Source: Lamellibrachia columna | Taxonomy: Eukaryota; Annelida; Polychaeta; Sabellida; Siboglinidae | Length of the DNA: 64,000 nt | Assembly (NCBI GenBank): GCA_963662155.1 | Contig: OY759263.1 | Coordinates: 15,499,194-15,563,193 of the forward strand | Direction: 5' to 3' | Shown here: positions 10,740-22,529 of the stretch, piece by piece | How the letters are laid out: each line of letters starts with the position of its first letter | How positions within the stretch are numbered: the stretch's first letter is position 1 | Program-made: the position numbers and the translations under genes | Notes under the pieces: model-generated | Told to the model about the DNA's origin: nothing | What the model saw: only the letters and a program-made list of their open reading frames with translations | Databases searched by the model: none

Positions 10740-11690
10740 TATATGTGGTAACTCTTGCGTTTGGAAGCTGTTAGTTTACTAATTATAATTTATTATGCTA
10801 AAATAACTAAATCGTTAGCAACATTTCAGATCATATTTTTTCCCCAATGTCACCGTCTGCATGATTATATCATTGTGCCAAAAACGGACAATGCGGACTA
10901 CATTAGATGTAGTTAAATATTTACGAGAGTCTCCAGCAAAGATGCATAGTAAGATAATTTACCAATATACCAGATAAATATATACGATATATGGTTTACA
11001 GACAAGATACATTGCATCTAAACCAGTACGTGTATACGTCTGTTACATATACACGTATGTATTGTCAACAACATTCTTATGTAAACTACGCCATCAATAA
11101 AATAGTTAGATGTAACTAAGCGCAAGTCTGCTATGGCACGTATGTTGCTATTTATAAATAAATATATGCGCATATGTGTAGATGGGAATACTGATATTTT
11201 ACAATCCGGGCCGGTATCAAATTATTTCAACTAAACTCTCAACTAACGTTATGAACATTGTGGTTCGTTAAATTATGTTTTGATAACTATAATGCAACGT
11301 TGCTCTAATTGCTTGTCATACAATGAGCATAATGTCTACGTAACGTAGCACTATTCTTGCGAACAACCGTATGAAGAAAAGATTGTTAGAAGCTGACATA
11401 TTTAGATACGATCCAAGAAGAGAAAACGATAAACTGTCGGAAGTATCGTGCCGCAGATTCACGAAGATACATACTGGGATGTTGCTGTCATATACGTGCA
11501 ATGCTATATTACTCTTTAAATGTTTAGATTCAAAAAGACCGGTGCAAAATACGTACATTGACAAAGATTGCCAGCTCTATCCTCGGCACACGTACACTCG
11601 TACCTCGCAATGTACGGAATACACGTTCCACCTCCTTGACATGGAGAATGTTTGCACGGATCTTGAAACAGAGAACAATGTGAATTTAAA
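10740..11690. other. Intronic sequence, no exon seen
   Basis: A plus-strand open frame of 116 codons at 11,371-11,721 has no recognisable domain, is antisense to the EGF gene, and runs into the 10-bp repeat, so I do not call it a gene. Confidence 0.4.
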
Positions 11691-11697
11691 TATTATC

Positions 11698-11792
11698 AAG
11701 ACATATCATGACATATCATGACATATCATGACATATCATGACATATCATGACATGTCATGACATATCATGACATGTCATGACATGTCATGGT
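11698..11792. repeat. 10-bp tandem repeat ACATATCATG / ACATGTCATG
   Basis: About nine tandem decamers. The later ones change to ACATGTCATG, which contains the palindrome ACATGT. Confidence 0.95.
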
Positions 11793-12025
11793 GCTGCTCG
11801 CATGTAGGTATTGCATGTATGCACCTGTTTATCTGCTATGATAAATATACGTGCGCCGTGTCACATGGACGCTTAATGAAAGGTGTGTGCGTGCGTGCGT
11901 GTGTGTGTGTGCGTATGCAAACGCGCGCGCTCATGCCTGTGTGTGAGCGTGTGTGCGTGGGTGCGGGCGGGCGGGTGCGTGAAGCATATTCTAAACTCTA
12001 CAAAACAGGATAATCAACAGTGTAC

Positions 12026-12247
12026 CAGAGCATTCGAAGCAGTCGGGCGATTTGTATTGGCACTGTCTAGTTTCTTTGTTGAAACCCCAAAAGGGTTTAT
12101 CTGGGCATGATTTCTCTGTCATTTTCCCACCATTGCATACAGTATATTTGCGGCAATTTTCACACAAGATGTATGTTCCGTCTTCTGCGGCACTGCATTC
12201 CGATATACAGTCTGGGCGGTCAGTGAGTTGACACATGTTATCTTCAC
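12026..12247 (-). CDS. Chitin-binding (CBM14/peritrophin-A) module exon
   Basis: Acceptor TTTTAG and a donor G|GTACAC give 222 bp (74 codons), phase 1 at both ends. The domain shows the peritrophin-A cysteine layout: C-I-S-E-C, a short stretch to Y-I-L-C-E-N-C, then Y-T-V-C-N-G-G, K-S-C-P, and W-G-F-N-K-E-T-R-Q-C with aromatic residues. CBM14 domains bind chitin in cuticle, peritrophic matrix or shell matrix. Its position between EGF exons in the same phase and strand argues that it belongs to the same protein. Confidence 0.72.
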
Positions 12248-12249
12248 CT

Positions 12250-12950
12250 AAAACAACCCAGACAATTCAGTCGTACAGCTCAGTTATACACATCAAACAA
12301 AGTGTTACATTGTATGCTATTCAATCAACGTGCGGCTTGGCTCACAAAAGGAACTGCGTAGAATATTGCAGCACTCCTCTATTCGGGAAGAGATGTGTCT
12401 AATTCAGCGGCGAAATCCTCAAGGCATTCGACGATGGGTCGCCGGAGGTCCGCCTGCAGCGAGCTTGGATCGTACGGTGGCCGCGGTAGGAAGTCGTTCG
12501 CGGGACTTCAGTGTTTTTTCTATAAACACACCTTAGTGAAGTGAACTGACCGACCCGCCCGTCTGTTCGATGTTTCAATCCGCGGTGCACGCGCCATTTG
12601 CTAGTATTCACGCCTTCGGTGGCTTACAGTCTTACAACCCGATTCGTATCAGTCAAGTTACGTCGGGTCGGGTCGGGTCGTAAGTTACCTGGCAGTGCTA
12701 GAAACTTGTGACCGACTCCTGTTGAGTTGCCTGGAGTCGCAACGTATATGCACACACGTCGTTCGTCGCAATCAGTTGATAAGCCAGAAATTCCGGCGAT
12801 TGTCTTGCCTCGCACATGAAACAATAGCTGATTTGTTGTAAGGCGTGTTCGATCGCGTACGAAAGTGTTCAAACGCCCGACCAACCGATGTTTGCTTTCT
12901 GACGCTAGCTTTGCTAGCAATTCTCATTCTCACAGCGCCAGTAGCATGCA
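12250..12950. other. No exon seen; short GGGTC repeat
   Basis: Contains a short run of GGGTC at 12,664-12,680. Related GGGT-rich words recur at about 14,530-14,575, on the other side of the 88-bp array. No coding features. Confidence 0.4.
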
Positions 12951-12954
12951 AACA

Positions 12955-14107
12955 TACATTATGGAAGAGATACGTGGTTGATGTGATGGACGTAACGAGG
13001 AAGGGATGTAAACAATACCTGACAGATCATCTCAATAACATAAACATTATGGAAGAGATACGTGGTTGATGTGATGGACGTAACGAAGAAGGGATGTAAA
13101 CAATACCTGACAGATCATCTCAATAACATAAACATTATGGAAGAGATACGTGGTTGATGTGATGGACGTAACGAGGAAGGGATGTAAACAATACCTGACA
13201 GATCATCTCAATAACATAAACATTATGGAAGAGATACGTGGTTGATGTGATGGACGTAACGAGGAAGGGATGTAAACAATACGTGACAAATCATCTCAAT
13301 AACATAAACAATATGGAAGAGATACGTGGTTGATGTGATGGACGTAACGAGGAAGGGATGTAAACAATACCTGACAGATCATCTCAATAACATAAACAAT
13401 ATGGAAGAGATACGTGGTTGATGTGATGGACGTAACGAGGAAGGGATGTAAACAATACCTGACAGATCATCTCAATAACATAAACAATATGGAAGAGATA
13501 CGTGGTTGATGTGATGGACGTAACGAGGAAGGGATGTAAACAATACCTGACAGATCATCTCAATAACATAAACAATATGGAAGAGATACGTGGTTGAAGT
13601 GATGGACGTAACGAGGAAGGGATGTAAACAATACCTGACAGATCATCTCAATAACATAAACAATATGGAAGAGATACATGGTTGATGTGATGGACGTAAC
13701 GAGGAAGGGATGTAAACAATACCTGACAGATCATCTCAATAACATAAACAATATGGAAGAGATACGTGGTTGATGTGATGGACGTAACGAGGAAGGGATG
13801 TAAACAATACCTGACAGATCATCTCAATAACATAAACAATATGGAAGAGATACGTGGTTGAAGTGATGGACGTAACGAGGAAGGGATGTAAACAATACCT
13901 GACAGATCATCTCAATAACATAAACATTATGGAAGAGATACGTGGATGAAGTGATGGACGTAACGAGGAAGGGATGTAAACAATACCTGACAGATCATCT
14001 CAATAACATAAACAATATGGAAGAGATACGTGGATGAAGTGATGGACGTAACGAGGAAGGGATGTAAACAATACCTGACAGATCATCTCAATAACATCAA
14101 CAATACA
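12955..14107. repeat. 88-bp minisatellite, about 13 copies
   Basis: GGAAGAGATACGTGGTTGAT recurs every 88 bp from 12,963 to 14,019. Copies differ at a few recurring positions (TTAT/ATAT, GATG/GAAG), so variants have spread within the array. Located in an intron of the EGF gene. Confidence 0.97.
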
Positions 14108-14109
14108 GG

Positions 14110-14840
14110 CAGCATAACATTCACATACAAAAAACAGAGCGATAAGTCCCACCTTTCCTGGATACACATATTATAAGACAGGAGGATGAAACAGTGAAAC
14201 TGGTTGATGCTGGATAACTTGCTTCATAGTACTGCAGTGCAGGTTTTAATACTAACATAAACTTAAGTGGGACTAAGAAAGGTGTCAAAACTTTGCAGAT
14301 TTTCCTATACAAATATTTGACGCATGTCTTCGTGAAATATGGCCTATATAACAGCCACTGCATGGTAATCACACTAAATTAATATTACGTAATGAATTGT
14401 TTGACTACAAAAAAGAATGTGCATTTTGACAAAAGTGTAACCTTCATGTGAAAATGCCCGATTAGAATAAAACCGTTGCTTCATAACCGGAATTTATTAT
14501 CCGCTAGGTGGTTGTAAAGTTTGGGGCTTCTTCCACCAGGTTCGCAGTCGGGTTGAGTTGAGTTGCGTCGGGTCCTGAAGTGTATGCACCACAGTCGGAT
14601 CAGTCGGCTGAGATAACGATAGGACCAGAGGCATTCCGACTCTCTACAACTAGTAATGTCTATGCCGGGTTAGATAGCTCAAGGTCTGTCTAGTACATGG
14701 AATAAGATTGATATGTAATGTCACATTTTGCAAGTGAAAATTATACATCTATATTTGTCTTCAAACCAACACAAACAATTCACCACTAACGGCCATACAA
14801 CGAACTATGACCCTCACACATCTAAACGTTCGTGTGAAGA
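14110..14840. other. Intronic sequence, no exon seen
   Basis: No recognisable gene or repeat. Confidence 0.4.
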
Positions 14841-14849
14841 CAATTTGGT

Positions 14850-15034
14850 CAGTGGCCTATCTAGGATCTTATAAGGGGGGAGGCCAGGGAGGGGGCAAGG
14901 GGGCAAGGGGCGGGGGGCAAGGGGGGGGGGGCAAATATAGTCACCCTTGTAGCGGCGCAACGGAAAAATACGGTAAAAAGTAAGCCAAAAGGGGACCATG
15001 ACCCAATGCTCCCCTCCCTCTAAATACGCCACTG
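14850..15034. mobile_element. hAT-type MITE (185 bp) with 8-bp target duplication
   Basis: The element begins CAGTGGCCTATCTAG and ends with the imperfect inverse (CTAAATACGCCACTG). It is flanked by AATTTGGT at 14,842-14,849 and AATATGGT at 15,035-15,042, an 8-bp duplication with one mismatch. CAGTGGC termini and 8-bp duplications are typical of the hAT superfamily. The interior is G-rich and non-coding. It ends only about 25 bp from the splice donor of the next exon. Confidence 0.82.
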
Positions 15035-15058
15035 AATATGGTACTCGTTGGAACTTAC

Positions 15059-15193
15059 TTTCGCACAAGTCTCCTTTGTGGTACCCATCGCATTCGCAAT
15101 GTGCGCTCCAAGAACCGTTGCCTTTGTTCGGGTGTCCCGTCGACACGCACTTGCTTGGTTTATGACATGGAATGAAAAAGCAAGGATCGAATG
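15059..15193 (-). CDS. EGF-like module exon
   Basis: Acceptor TTTCAG, donor GTAAGT, 135 bp (45 codons), phase 1-1. It reads C-F-F-I-P-C, a spacer with K-C, then H-C-E-C-D-G-Y-H-K-G-D-L-C. Six cysteines fit an EGF fold. The loop between cysteines 3 and 4 is long, as in the 8.7 kb exon. The MITE sits just inside the downstream intron. Confidence 0.82.
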
Positions 15194-15377
15194 CTGAAAC
15201 CAGAAACATGCATATTATTGTTCATCACCAAAGCGTCACACGTGTATGCACGTAAGCACCACACACAGCGGGAACACATGGGTACTAATGGGTGCCACTG
15301 CCTGCGGAAAATATACATAGATAAGTTAACGCATTCAACATACTTCAGTTAACCCACCGACATCCACTGGTGCTTAC

Positions 15378-15488
15378 TTTCACATTTCTGTCCTCGGAAA
15401 TTCTTAGGGCACAAGCAAGTGGAACTGGTCCCTGTTGCAACGCAGGTGCCACTGTTCAGGCATGGATTGGTGTAACATGGCTCAAATT
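15378..15488 (-). CDS. EGF-like module exon
   Basis: Acceptor TTCTCCAG, donor GTAAGC, 111 bp (37 codons), phase 1-1. Cysteine pattern [12 protein letters not shown] then [12 protein letters not shown] is a standard EGF domain. Confidence 0.87.
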
Positions 15489-15755
15489 CTGGAGAAAAAA
15501 ACAACATACTATCACCATCATAATTTGCCTAATGCAAGAACGTTAATATACTAATTATAAAATATGTCAGCTATTACAAATATGAAAATGCAACATCATC
15601 AAATGAAACCATACCAGAATAATGTGTTAGTGATTGTACATTTTTTACAACATAACACATTGCGTTAACAAATAACTAATTAGGAAATACAACAAATAAC
15701 AAATTAGGAAATACGAATGTTTCACATACATTTTATATTATACATACATACATAC

Positions 15756-15863
15756 CCTCACACGTGTCACCACGAAAATTCTGCGCACAGAAGCAGTAAA
15801 AGCTGTCTCCATCAGAATAACAACTACCACCGTTCTTACATGGGTTTGGTGAACACCCAGCAG
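15756..15863 (-). CDS. EGF-like module exon
   Basis: Acceptor CTGTAG, donor GTATGT, 108 bp (36 codons), phase 1-1. Pattern C-S-P-N-P-C-K-N-G-G-S-C then C-F-C-A-Q-N-F-R-G-D-T-C. Intron to the next exon is short (about 0.27 kb), consistent with tandem exon duplication. Confidence 0.87.
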
Positions 15864-16129
15864 CTACAGCAGGAATCATAGTCGTTAAAAATCATTATAT
15901 TTAGAAACAAAGATGCCCTTCATCTGGGCAGCACATTAACTACAGTTGCACATGCATGTTGAGAACAATTTAAACTCATACTGAACGAAAGATATCTCTA
16001 CCCAAAGCAAACACCTAATATGAAGTGTATTTTGAGTGTATGACGTGTGAGAAGATAAATGTTTTACTGGTGGATATAGAAGTCCTGGGTAAATCCGAAG
16101 GATAGTTAAGCTTAAGCAGTTACTTTCTC

Positions 16130-18990
16130 CGTTAGTGAGAAATGGAAAAGTAGGTTGTGTCAGTGAATCAGGTGTTAAGACAGTGACGAGGGAGATCTCA
16201 CCTCAGCCTGGAGGCCGAAAGGAGGAAAAATTACATCAGGGAATGAGTCCTGTTTGAGGGCGACAAGGCAGAAGGAGATATGAGGGAATGAAAAAGGAGC
16301 GATCGTGAGAGAGGAAGGTGACAGAAGCGAAGGATACATCAGGGAAGGAGACAGGGTGGGTAGGGATAGAAGACCAGGAGACAGGGACGAGAGGTGACAT
16401 GCGAGAAAGAGAGGGACAACATGATGCCAAATGGCAAGACTGCAGGAGAGAATGTGACAGACGGAAACCTACGAAAGAACTACCCTGATGTAGTGATTAC
16501 TGATGGAGCGTGCTACGTGCTGTTCGCTGAGGACTCTGAGGTTAAAAAGACTGACAAAGACTGATATTAAGGATGGCAAAGTTGTAGTTTTACCAGGGGC
16601 AAGAACAGAGCCTGTCAGAGAAAGGGTTATAAAGTGCCTGGTTATTGCTATGGACGGTACATTGTGATGCATGTAGGCACAAATAAGGCAGACAGTGGGG
16701 TCCAACCGCCACAAATCAGAAATACCACATTTTTGCCAGGACGCTAAAGCAGGCACGAATAACGGATTTTACCAGTAATGGGAGGCAGGGGTCAGGGATA
16801 TCGAAACGGAAAGGGGCGACATATTTTTTGCAGAAGAGATCAAAAAACACGAACCAGTGCGTAGCTTTGATATTAATCAAACACGTGTTAGCATCAAAGT
16901 AAAATCAGAAAGTAGAATAAAAAAAATACAAGAGAAACGTCCAGAAGGTAAATGTAAAGATATGAGAAAATACTTAGCATAGACAGGTTGGAAAACGTAC
17001 TAAAAATAACAAAGCAATAAAACGTTGGAACTTAAAAAAATTAAATTGGGGGTATCGTTGATAAACCGGAATGCCGGAAATGACGAAGACTACAAAAATT
17101 ACAAAGAAATATCCAACGTAAACAAAAAGTTCGCGATTAGACTGAATAACTAGAAGACAGTGCTGGAAACATAATATCAGAGGTTTTAAAGACCTAAACA
17201 GGTACTACAGTTCAGTGTTTACCAGAGAGGATAGTAGTTCATTAACACTACCAGATGCTAAATTTCAAAAGGATAAATCAGACTACTTAGAGCAGATAAT
17301 GGTAGCGAAAAAAATAAAGGCAATGAAGGATGACAAATCACCTGGAATGGATGGAATTCCGCAAATATTACTATAGGAAAAAAATAGCATACCACTTGCA
17401 AAAGTGTTCAAATTGTCATTGAAAAGGGAAGCGGTTCATTTTGAATGCAAAGACGTACCTTTAGGTTCGAGAAATATGTCAAAGAATTACAGACCAGTGA
17501 GTTTAACATAAGTGATTTGTAAATTATTAGAAAGATTAAGTAAAGTTCACCTGGTAGTCTTCCTTGTTAAGCCTAAATGAGTAAATCCATCACAATGCGG
17601 CTTCCTAAATGCGAGGTCATACTTATCAAATAGTTCATGTTTTTTTTAATCACTAATTATGTAACTGAGGCATTACAAGTGGATATTATCATCGTAGATT
17701 TTCATAAAGCGTTCGACAAAGGACCACATAAAAATACTTATATAAAAAAACCGTGGTATCGGGGATGGCGTAATTAAATGGATATACAAAAATGGCTGAC
17801 TGGCAGAAGACAATATGTTGTTGATGGGGAGACTTTAAATTGGAAATCAGTTTTGAGTGGGGCATCACAAGCATCAATATACTATAAGAATAGTATCAAC
17901 TATAATATTCTTAATAAATGTATACAAATGCCTTGGACGATAATATAAGAAAAATTATACTAAAATTTGCGGATGAGAGAAAGGTGTTTAGAAGATTAAA
18001 ACTGTTGGAGATAAACAATATTAACAAGACGAAGTAGACAGATTAGTTAATTGTTCTAACAAGTATAAATTAAAAATATATACAGTTGAATATACTGTTC
18101 AATGTACTAAAATAAGAAAGAAGGACATATGAGTGCTGATATGTTTCAGAGCAGTGCGGGATTGCAGCTTCAAAAACTAAGGGAAGCTAAGAGGAGCTCC
18201 AACTTGTAAGATAAGGGAACCTAAGAGGAGCTCCAACTTGTAAGATAAGGGAGGCTAAGAGGAGATCCAACTTGTAAGATAAGGGAAGCTAAGAGGAGAT
18301 CCAACTTGTAAGATAAGGGAGGCTAAGAGGAGATCCAACTTGTAAGATAAGGGAGGCTAAGAGGAGCTCCAACTTGTAAGATAAGGGAGGCTAAGAGGAG
18401 ATCCAACTTGTAAGATAAGGGAGGCTAAGAGGAGATCCGACTTGTAAGATAAGGGAGGCTAAGAGGAGCTCCGACTTGTAAGATAAGGGAGGCTAAGAGG
18501 AGATCCAACTTGTAAGATAAGGGAGGCTAAGAGGAGCTCCAACTTGTAACATAAGGGAGGCTAAGAGGAGATCCAACTTGTAAGATAAGGGAGGCTAAGG
18601 GGAGATCCAACTTGTAAGATAAGGGAGGCTAAGAGGGGATCCAACTTGTAAGATAAGGGAGGCTAAGAGGAGATCCAACTTGTAAGATAAGGGAGGCTAA
18701 GAGGAGATCCAACTGATAGAAATATACGTTCTTGGTTAAGAAGAAGGATAGAGTAATTATAGGACACGAAGTTACGTTAGTGAAGGAAGAGTGTAGATTA
18801 TATATCAGAAAGTACTCGTTCTCACGGAGGACAATGGATGGATCAAATTATCAACAGACTGTATAAATGCCAGCACCATGTTTATTTTTTTATTGACAAA
18901 TATCTCAGAAAGGCGGGTTATATATGGATGACGATTTGTTGGACTCTGGATGAGCCAATGGCTTCCTTACTCGACCTGGTTGCTTTGACG
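16130..18990 (+). mobile_element. Long, heavily decayed CR1-like LINE
   Basis: It keeps pieces of the whole element. Polypurine ORF1 linker (16,190-16,440) is followed by esterase-like remnants (about 16,500-16,790), a degraded linker (16,900-17,200) and RT segments (F-T-R-E-D near 17,220, K-S-P-G-M-D-G-I near 17,336, D-F-H-K-A-F-D near 17,698). A 34-bp minisatellite and the GAGCCAATGGCTTCC 3' signature near 18,951 follow. Stops and indels are everywhere. It retains linker sequence that the better copy at 47.1 kb has lost. Confidence 0.85.
18181..18716 (+). repeat. 34-bp minisatellite (about 16 copies) grown inside a LINE
   Basis: GGGAGGCTAAGAGGAGATCC plus AACTTGTAAGATAA is repeated with few changes. 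The core CTAAGAGGAGATCC corresponds to TTAAGAGGAGATCA in the RT C-terminal region of intact family members (for example 48,426). The array therefore amplified from LINE coding sequence. Confidence 0.93.
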
Positions 18991-19108
18991 GATTTTTATA
19001 CACTATCAACATGGGAGACAAGAAAGGAATTCAGCATTGTCAATAATTCAGTCAATAAGAGAAAAAGTGTGTTTCGCGCTATACGATATCGACTCAAATT
19101 AAACGTTT

Positions 19109-19167
19109 TCCATTCGTTGTACATGTCCCGCCATGTTCACATGGGTGGCTTCCGCAAGGGTCGACAT
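19109..19167 (-). pseudogene. Truncated EGF exon
   Basis: It starts with an acceptor (GTACAG) and codes [14 protein letters not shown] almost identically to the exons at 19.5 and 20.0 kb. It then loses similarity after the third cysteine and hits stops. This is a partial duplicate, not a functional module. Confidence 0.75.
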
Positions 19168-19450
19168 CTGTACGATCTAATAACCAAACTGTGCTTTATA
19201 TTACTGCATGATTTGTAATATATGAAAAAAATGGGGTGCAATACACCAAAGCAAGTATGAAAATGCGAGCAATACTTAATTAATGCTTGCAGTGTTTGCC
19301 TGCTATCTCCAGATGGCGCATGCGCAGACGTGTTATTCATGTTGCCAAGAAATCATCCAAAACGAAAATACCCCCTCGTTTTGATCCCTACGTTGACGTA
19401 ATGCTAGTGAGGAATGCTGCGCTGTGATATTGTAAATTGTACTTCCGTAC

Positions 19451-19561
19451 CTTCGCATTTTGCACCATGGAAGCCTGGCTGACATTTGCACATAAAACTT
19501 CTTCCATTCGTTGTACATGTCCCGCCATGTGCACATGGATGGCTTCCACATGGGTCGACTT
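19451..19561 (-). CDS. EGF-like module exon (recent duplicate)
   Basis: Acceptor ATTACAG, donor G|GTACGG, 111 bp, phase 1-1. Sequence [14 protein letters not shown] then [12 protein letters not shown]. Nearly identical to the exon at 19,915-20,025, including flanking intron words, so the exon was duplicated with its surroundings about 464 bp apart. Confidence 0.88.
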
Positions 19562-19914
19562 CTGTAATAGAATGATCATGCAATATTACGCGTTAGTACT
19601 TATTTTATATAACAAAATAGTTGCAGTGCCATTGATCGATACAGTACACATTTCCGTTTGTTAATAGCTTTGCAAATGGATGTCTTGTGATCTCCAGAAA
19701 AAATAAAATTGCATGCCTGTTAGCTCCAGGTGGCGCATGCGAAGACGTCGTCCTACTTTGTTTCTGAAAACGAGGTTAACAGCTACGAATACGGCAAGTT
19801 TATTCATGCAAAAAAATTACCCTCAACGAAAATATCATCTCATTTTTATCCCGAAGCTGATGTAATACTTGTGAGGAATGATGCGCTGCCATGTTTGAAA
19901 CCGTCCTTATGTAC

Positions 19915-20025
19915 CTTCGCATTTTGCACCATTAAAGCCTGATTGACATTTGCACGTAAAACTTCTTCCTTTCTTTGTACATGTTCCGCCATGAGCACAT
20001 GGGTGGCTTCCACATGGGTCGACGT
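19915..20025 (-). CDS. EGF-like module exon (recent duplicate)
   Basis: Acceptor ATTACAG, donor G|GTACAT, 111 bp, phase 1-1. [14 protein letters not shown] then C-K-C-Q-S-G-F-N-G-A-K-C. Sister of the exon at 19.45 kb. Confidence 0.88.
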
Positions 20026-20193
20026 CTGTAATAGAAGAACCATGCCGCCATGATCTTTATTACTACATATTTATGAAAAAATGAAGAAAACCGGGTGCAA
20101 TAATACGCGATTTCACTTGTCTTAGTTATATACTTTTTGCAGTGCCATTGATACAGTACACATTTGATAATAGCTTTGATATCTGTTTCGCTC

Positions 20194-20680
20194 TCCATTA
20201 AAACAAACATGAAATGAGATCATTGACGCAGTAAAGCTCCATTAAAACAAACATGAAATGAGATCATTGACGCAGTTAAGCTCCATTAAAACAAACATGA
20301 AATGAGATCATTGACGCAGTAAAGCTCCATTAAAACAAACATGAAATGAGATCATTGACGCTGTAAAGCTCCATTAAAACAAACATGAAATGAGATCATT
20401 GACGCAGTAAAGCTTCATTAAAACAAACATGAAATGAGATCATTGAAGCAGTAAAGCTCTATTAAAACAAACATGAAATGAGATCATTGACGCAGTAAAG
20501 CTCCATTAAAACAAACATGAAATGAGATCATTGACGCAGTAAAGCTCCGTTAAAACAAACATGAAATGAGATCATTGACGCAGTAAAGCTCCATTAAAAC
20601 AAACATGAAATGAGATCATTGACGCAGTAAAGCTCCATTAAAACAAATATGAAATGAGATCATTGACGCAGTATAGCTCG
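20194..20680. repeat. 44-bp minisatellite, about 11 copies
   Basis: TCCATTAAAACAAACATGAA plus ATGAGATCATTGACGCAGTAAAGC repeated with a 44-bp period and occasional single-base variants. Intronic. Confidence 0.96.
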
Positions 20681-20689
20681 TACCGCTTT

Positions 20690-21080
20690 CCTGTTACCTG
20701 ACGATGGCGCTTGTGTAGAAGTCGTTGTACCTGTTATCTGAAAACGAGGTTACCACGTACGAAATGGCAACTTTTTCGAAAGAGACTGAGTTAAGGTATA
20801 ACAAATATTGTAAGAAGTTCGCCAATGTAATCGATGAAATCGTCGTGGAGCGGTTTATCTGCATGCTCTGTGGACAATTTCAAAGAAGGTTTCAGTGCTT
20901 AAACACCTGTTGTGGCTTCTTGGCATGCACTAAGACAACCACACCATTCGTCTTCCTAACATTAGCAAATTCTTCTCGAATCTGATGCTTTTCATCTACG
21001 CATAGCATATCTAGGCATACTAGTTATTTGTTTGATACATCACAAGCCTTGTCTGCGCATATGGAAATGTTTTACTATGT
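20690..21080. other. Third copy of the exon-flank sequence, no EGF exon
   Basis: TGTTATCTGAAAACGAGGTTA and nearby words repeat the intron sequence seen at 19.75 kb, but no EGF exon follows. This is probably the edge of another duplication unit. Confidence 0.45.
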
Positions 21081-21084
21081 ATTT

Positions 21085-21520
<436 letters not shown>

Positions 21521-21563
21521 TGTGCATGTGTGCGACATTCTGGTACGTCCAAGTAATACCTAC

Positions 21564-21674
21564 ATTCGCACGTCGATCCTTCGTAATTAAAGGGACAAGT
21601 GCATTGAAAACCTCGTCCATTCTTATTGCAAGTGGCTTTGTTCTTGCATGGATTCGACTTGCACGCGTTGAAGG
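21564..21674 (-). CDS. EGF-like module exon
   Basis: Acceptor TGTTGCAG, donor GTAGGT, 111 bp, phase 1-1. Pattern [12 protein letters not shown] then [12 protein letters not shown]. Closely related to the next exon upstream, including the unusual GTAGGT donor. Confidence 0.88.
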
Positions 21675-21818
21675 CTGCAACACAGACACATATACCACTC
21701 ATTTATACACTGTGTGAGTGTTTGTGTGTGGAGTGGGTGGGGGTGGGTGTGTGCGTGTACATGTGTGCTTGCGTGCGTGCGTATAGGTATTGTAAAAATG
21801 TAGTCAAATAATACCTAC

Positions 21819-21929
21819 AGTCGCATCTCTTCCCTTCGTAATTAGAGCGGCAAGTGCACGAATAATCTACTCCAGCTCCATTGCAGGTAGCCCCATTCTT
21901 GCACGGGTTCGGCTTGCACGGATTGTACG
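21819..21929 (-). CDS. EGF-like module exon, most 5' exon placed
   Basis: Acceptor GTTACAG, donor GTAGGT, 111 bp, phase 1-1. Pattern C-K-P-N-P-C-K-N-G-A-T-C then C-T-C-R-S-N-Y-E-G-K-R-C. The 145-bp intron to the next exon and shared donor imply tandem duplication. The start of the gene, with a signal peptide, lies further upstream on the minus strand and was not placed with confidence. Confidence 0.88.
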
Positions 21930-22094
21930 CTGTAACACACATACAACCATGTCTACCCACACACAGGCGCACGCACACACGCACGCATGCACGTGTGTGT
22001 ATGCTATATATATATGTAAAAAAAAAAGGTAATTCAGATATGTTCAATCTTCATGTGGTTTATTTGCAAAGTTACAGGCCTTATAGATAGATAT

Positions 22095-22520
22095 CGCAGA
22101 TGTCACTCCACAAGTCCAAATGTTACGTGGGGTTAGAATTTTTTGTCATGTCATATTCCAAGAAAATCTGTGTAGCGGTGGAACTTCCGCAAAGCAAGCT
22201 GGGAGACATTCCAACGGGTGACCGAAGATGCCACCCCACGACTACCCCCTCTCGCCACCGCAGTCATAAATGGCGCCTACACGGCATTCTGCGAAAATGC
22301 CCATCAACCACGTGGATATAGCAAGAACTAAATCCCGTGCTGGGATGATGAATGCGTACCTCCCGTTACGAAAGCCAACATGGCAGCAACTCTCACAAAA
22401 CCAACCCCTGCAGCAGAGTAATAGCCACACTCGAAGCGACCGGACGAACAACTACTTAACATACATCTCAAGTCGCTGGATGCGTTTGTCACAGCGCATT
22501 CGTTCAGCCTATTCCACAGC
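22095..22520. other. Unassigned sequence
   Basis: No host exon recognised. It may be a continuation of the LINE fragment just downstream, but I see no motif to support that. Confidence 0.3.
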
Positions 22521-22529
22521 CACAAGATC

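Noticed and set aside
11371..11721. 116-codon plus-strand frame
   Set aside because: No domain, runs into a decamer repeat, and lies in an intron of a gene on the other strand.
12955..14107. CRISPR-like array
   Set aside because: The whole 88-bp unit repeats, with no unique spacers. It is a minisatellite in an animal intron.
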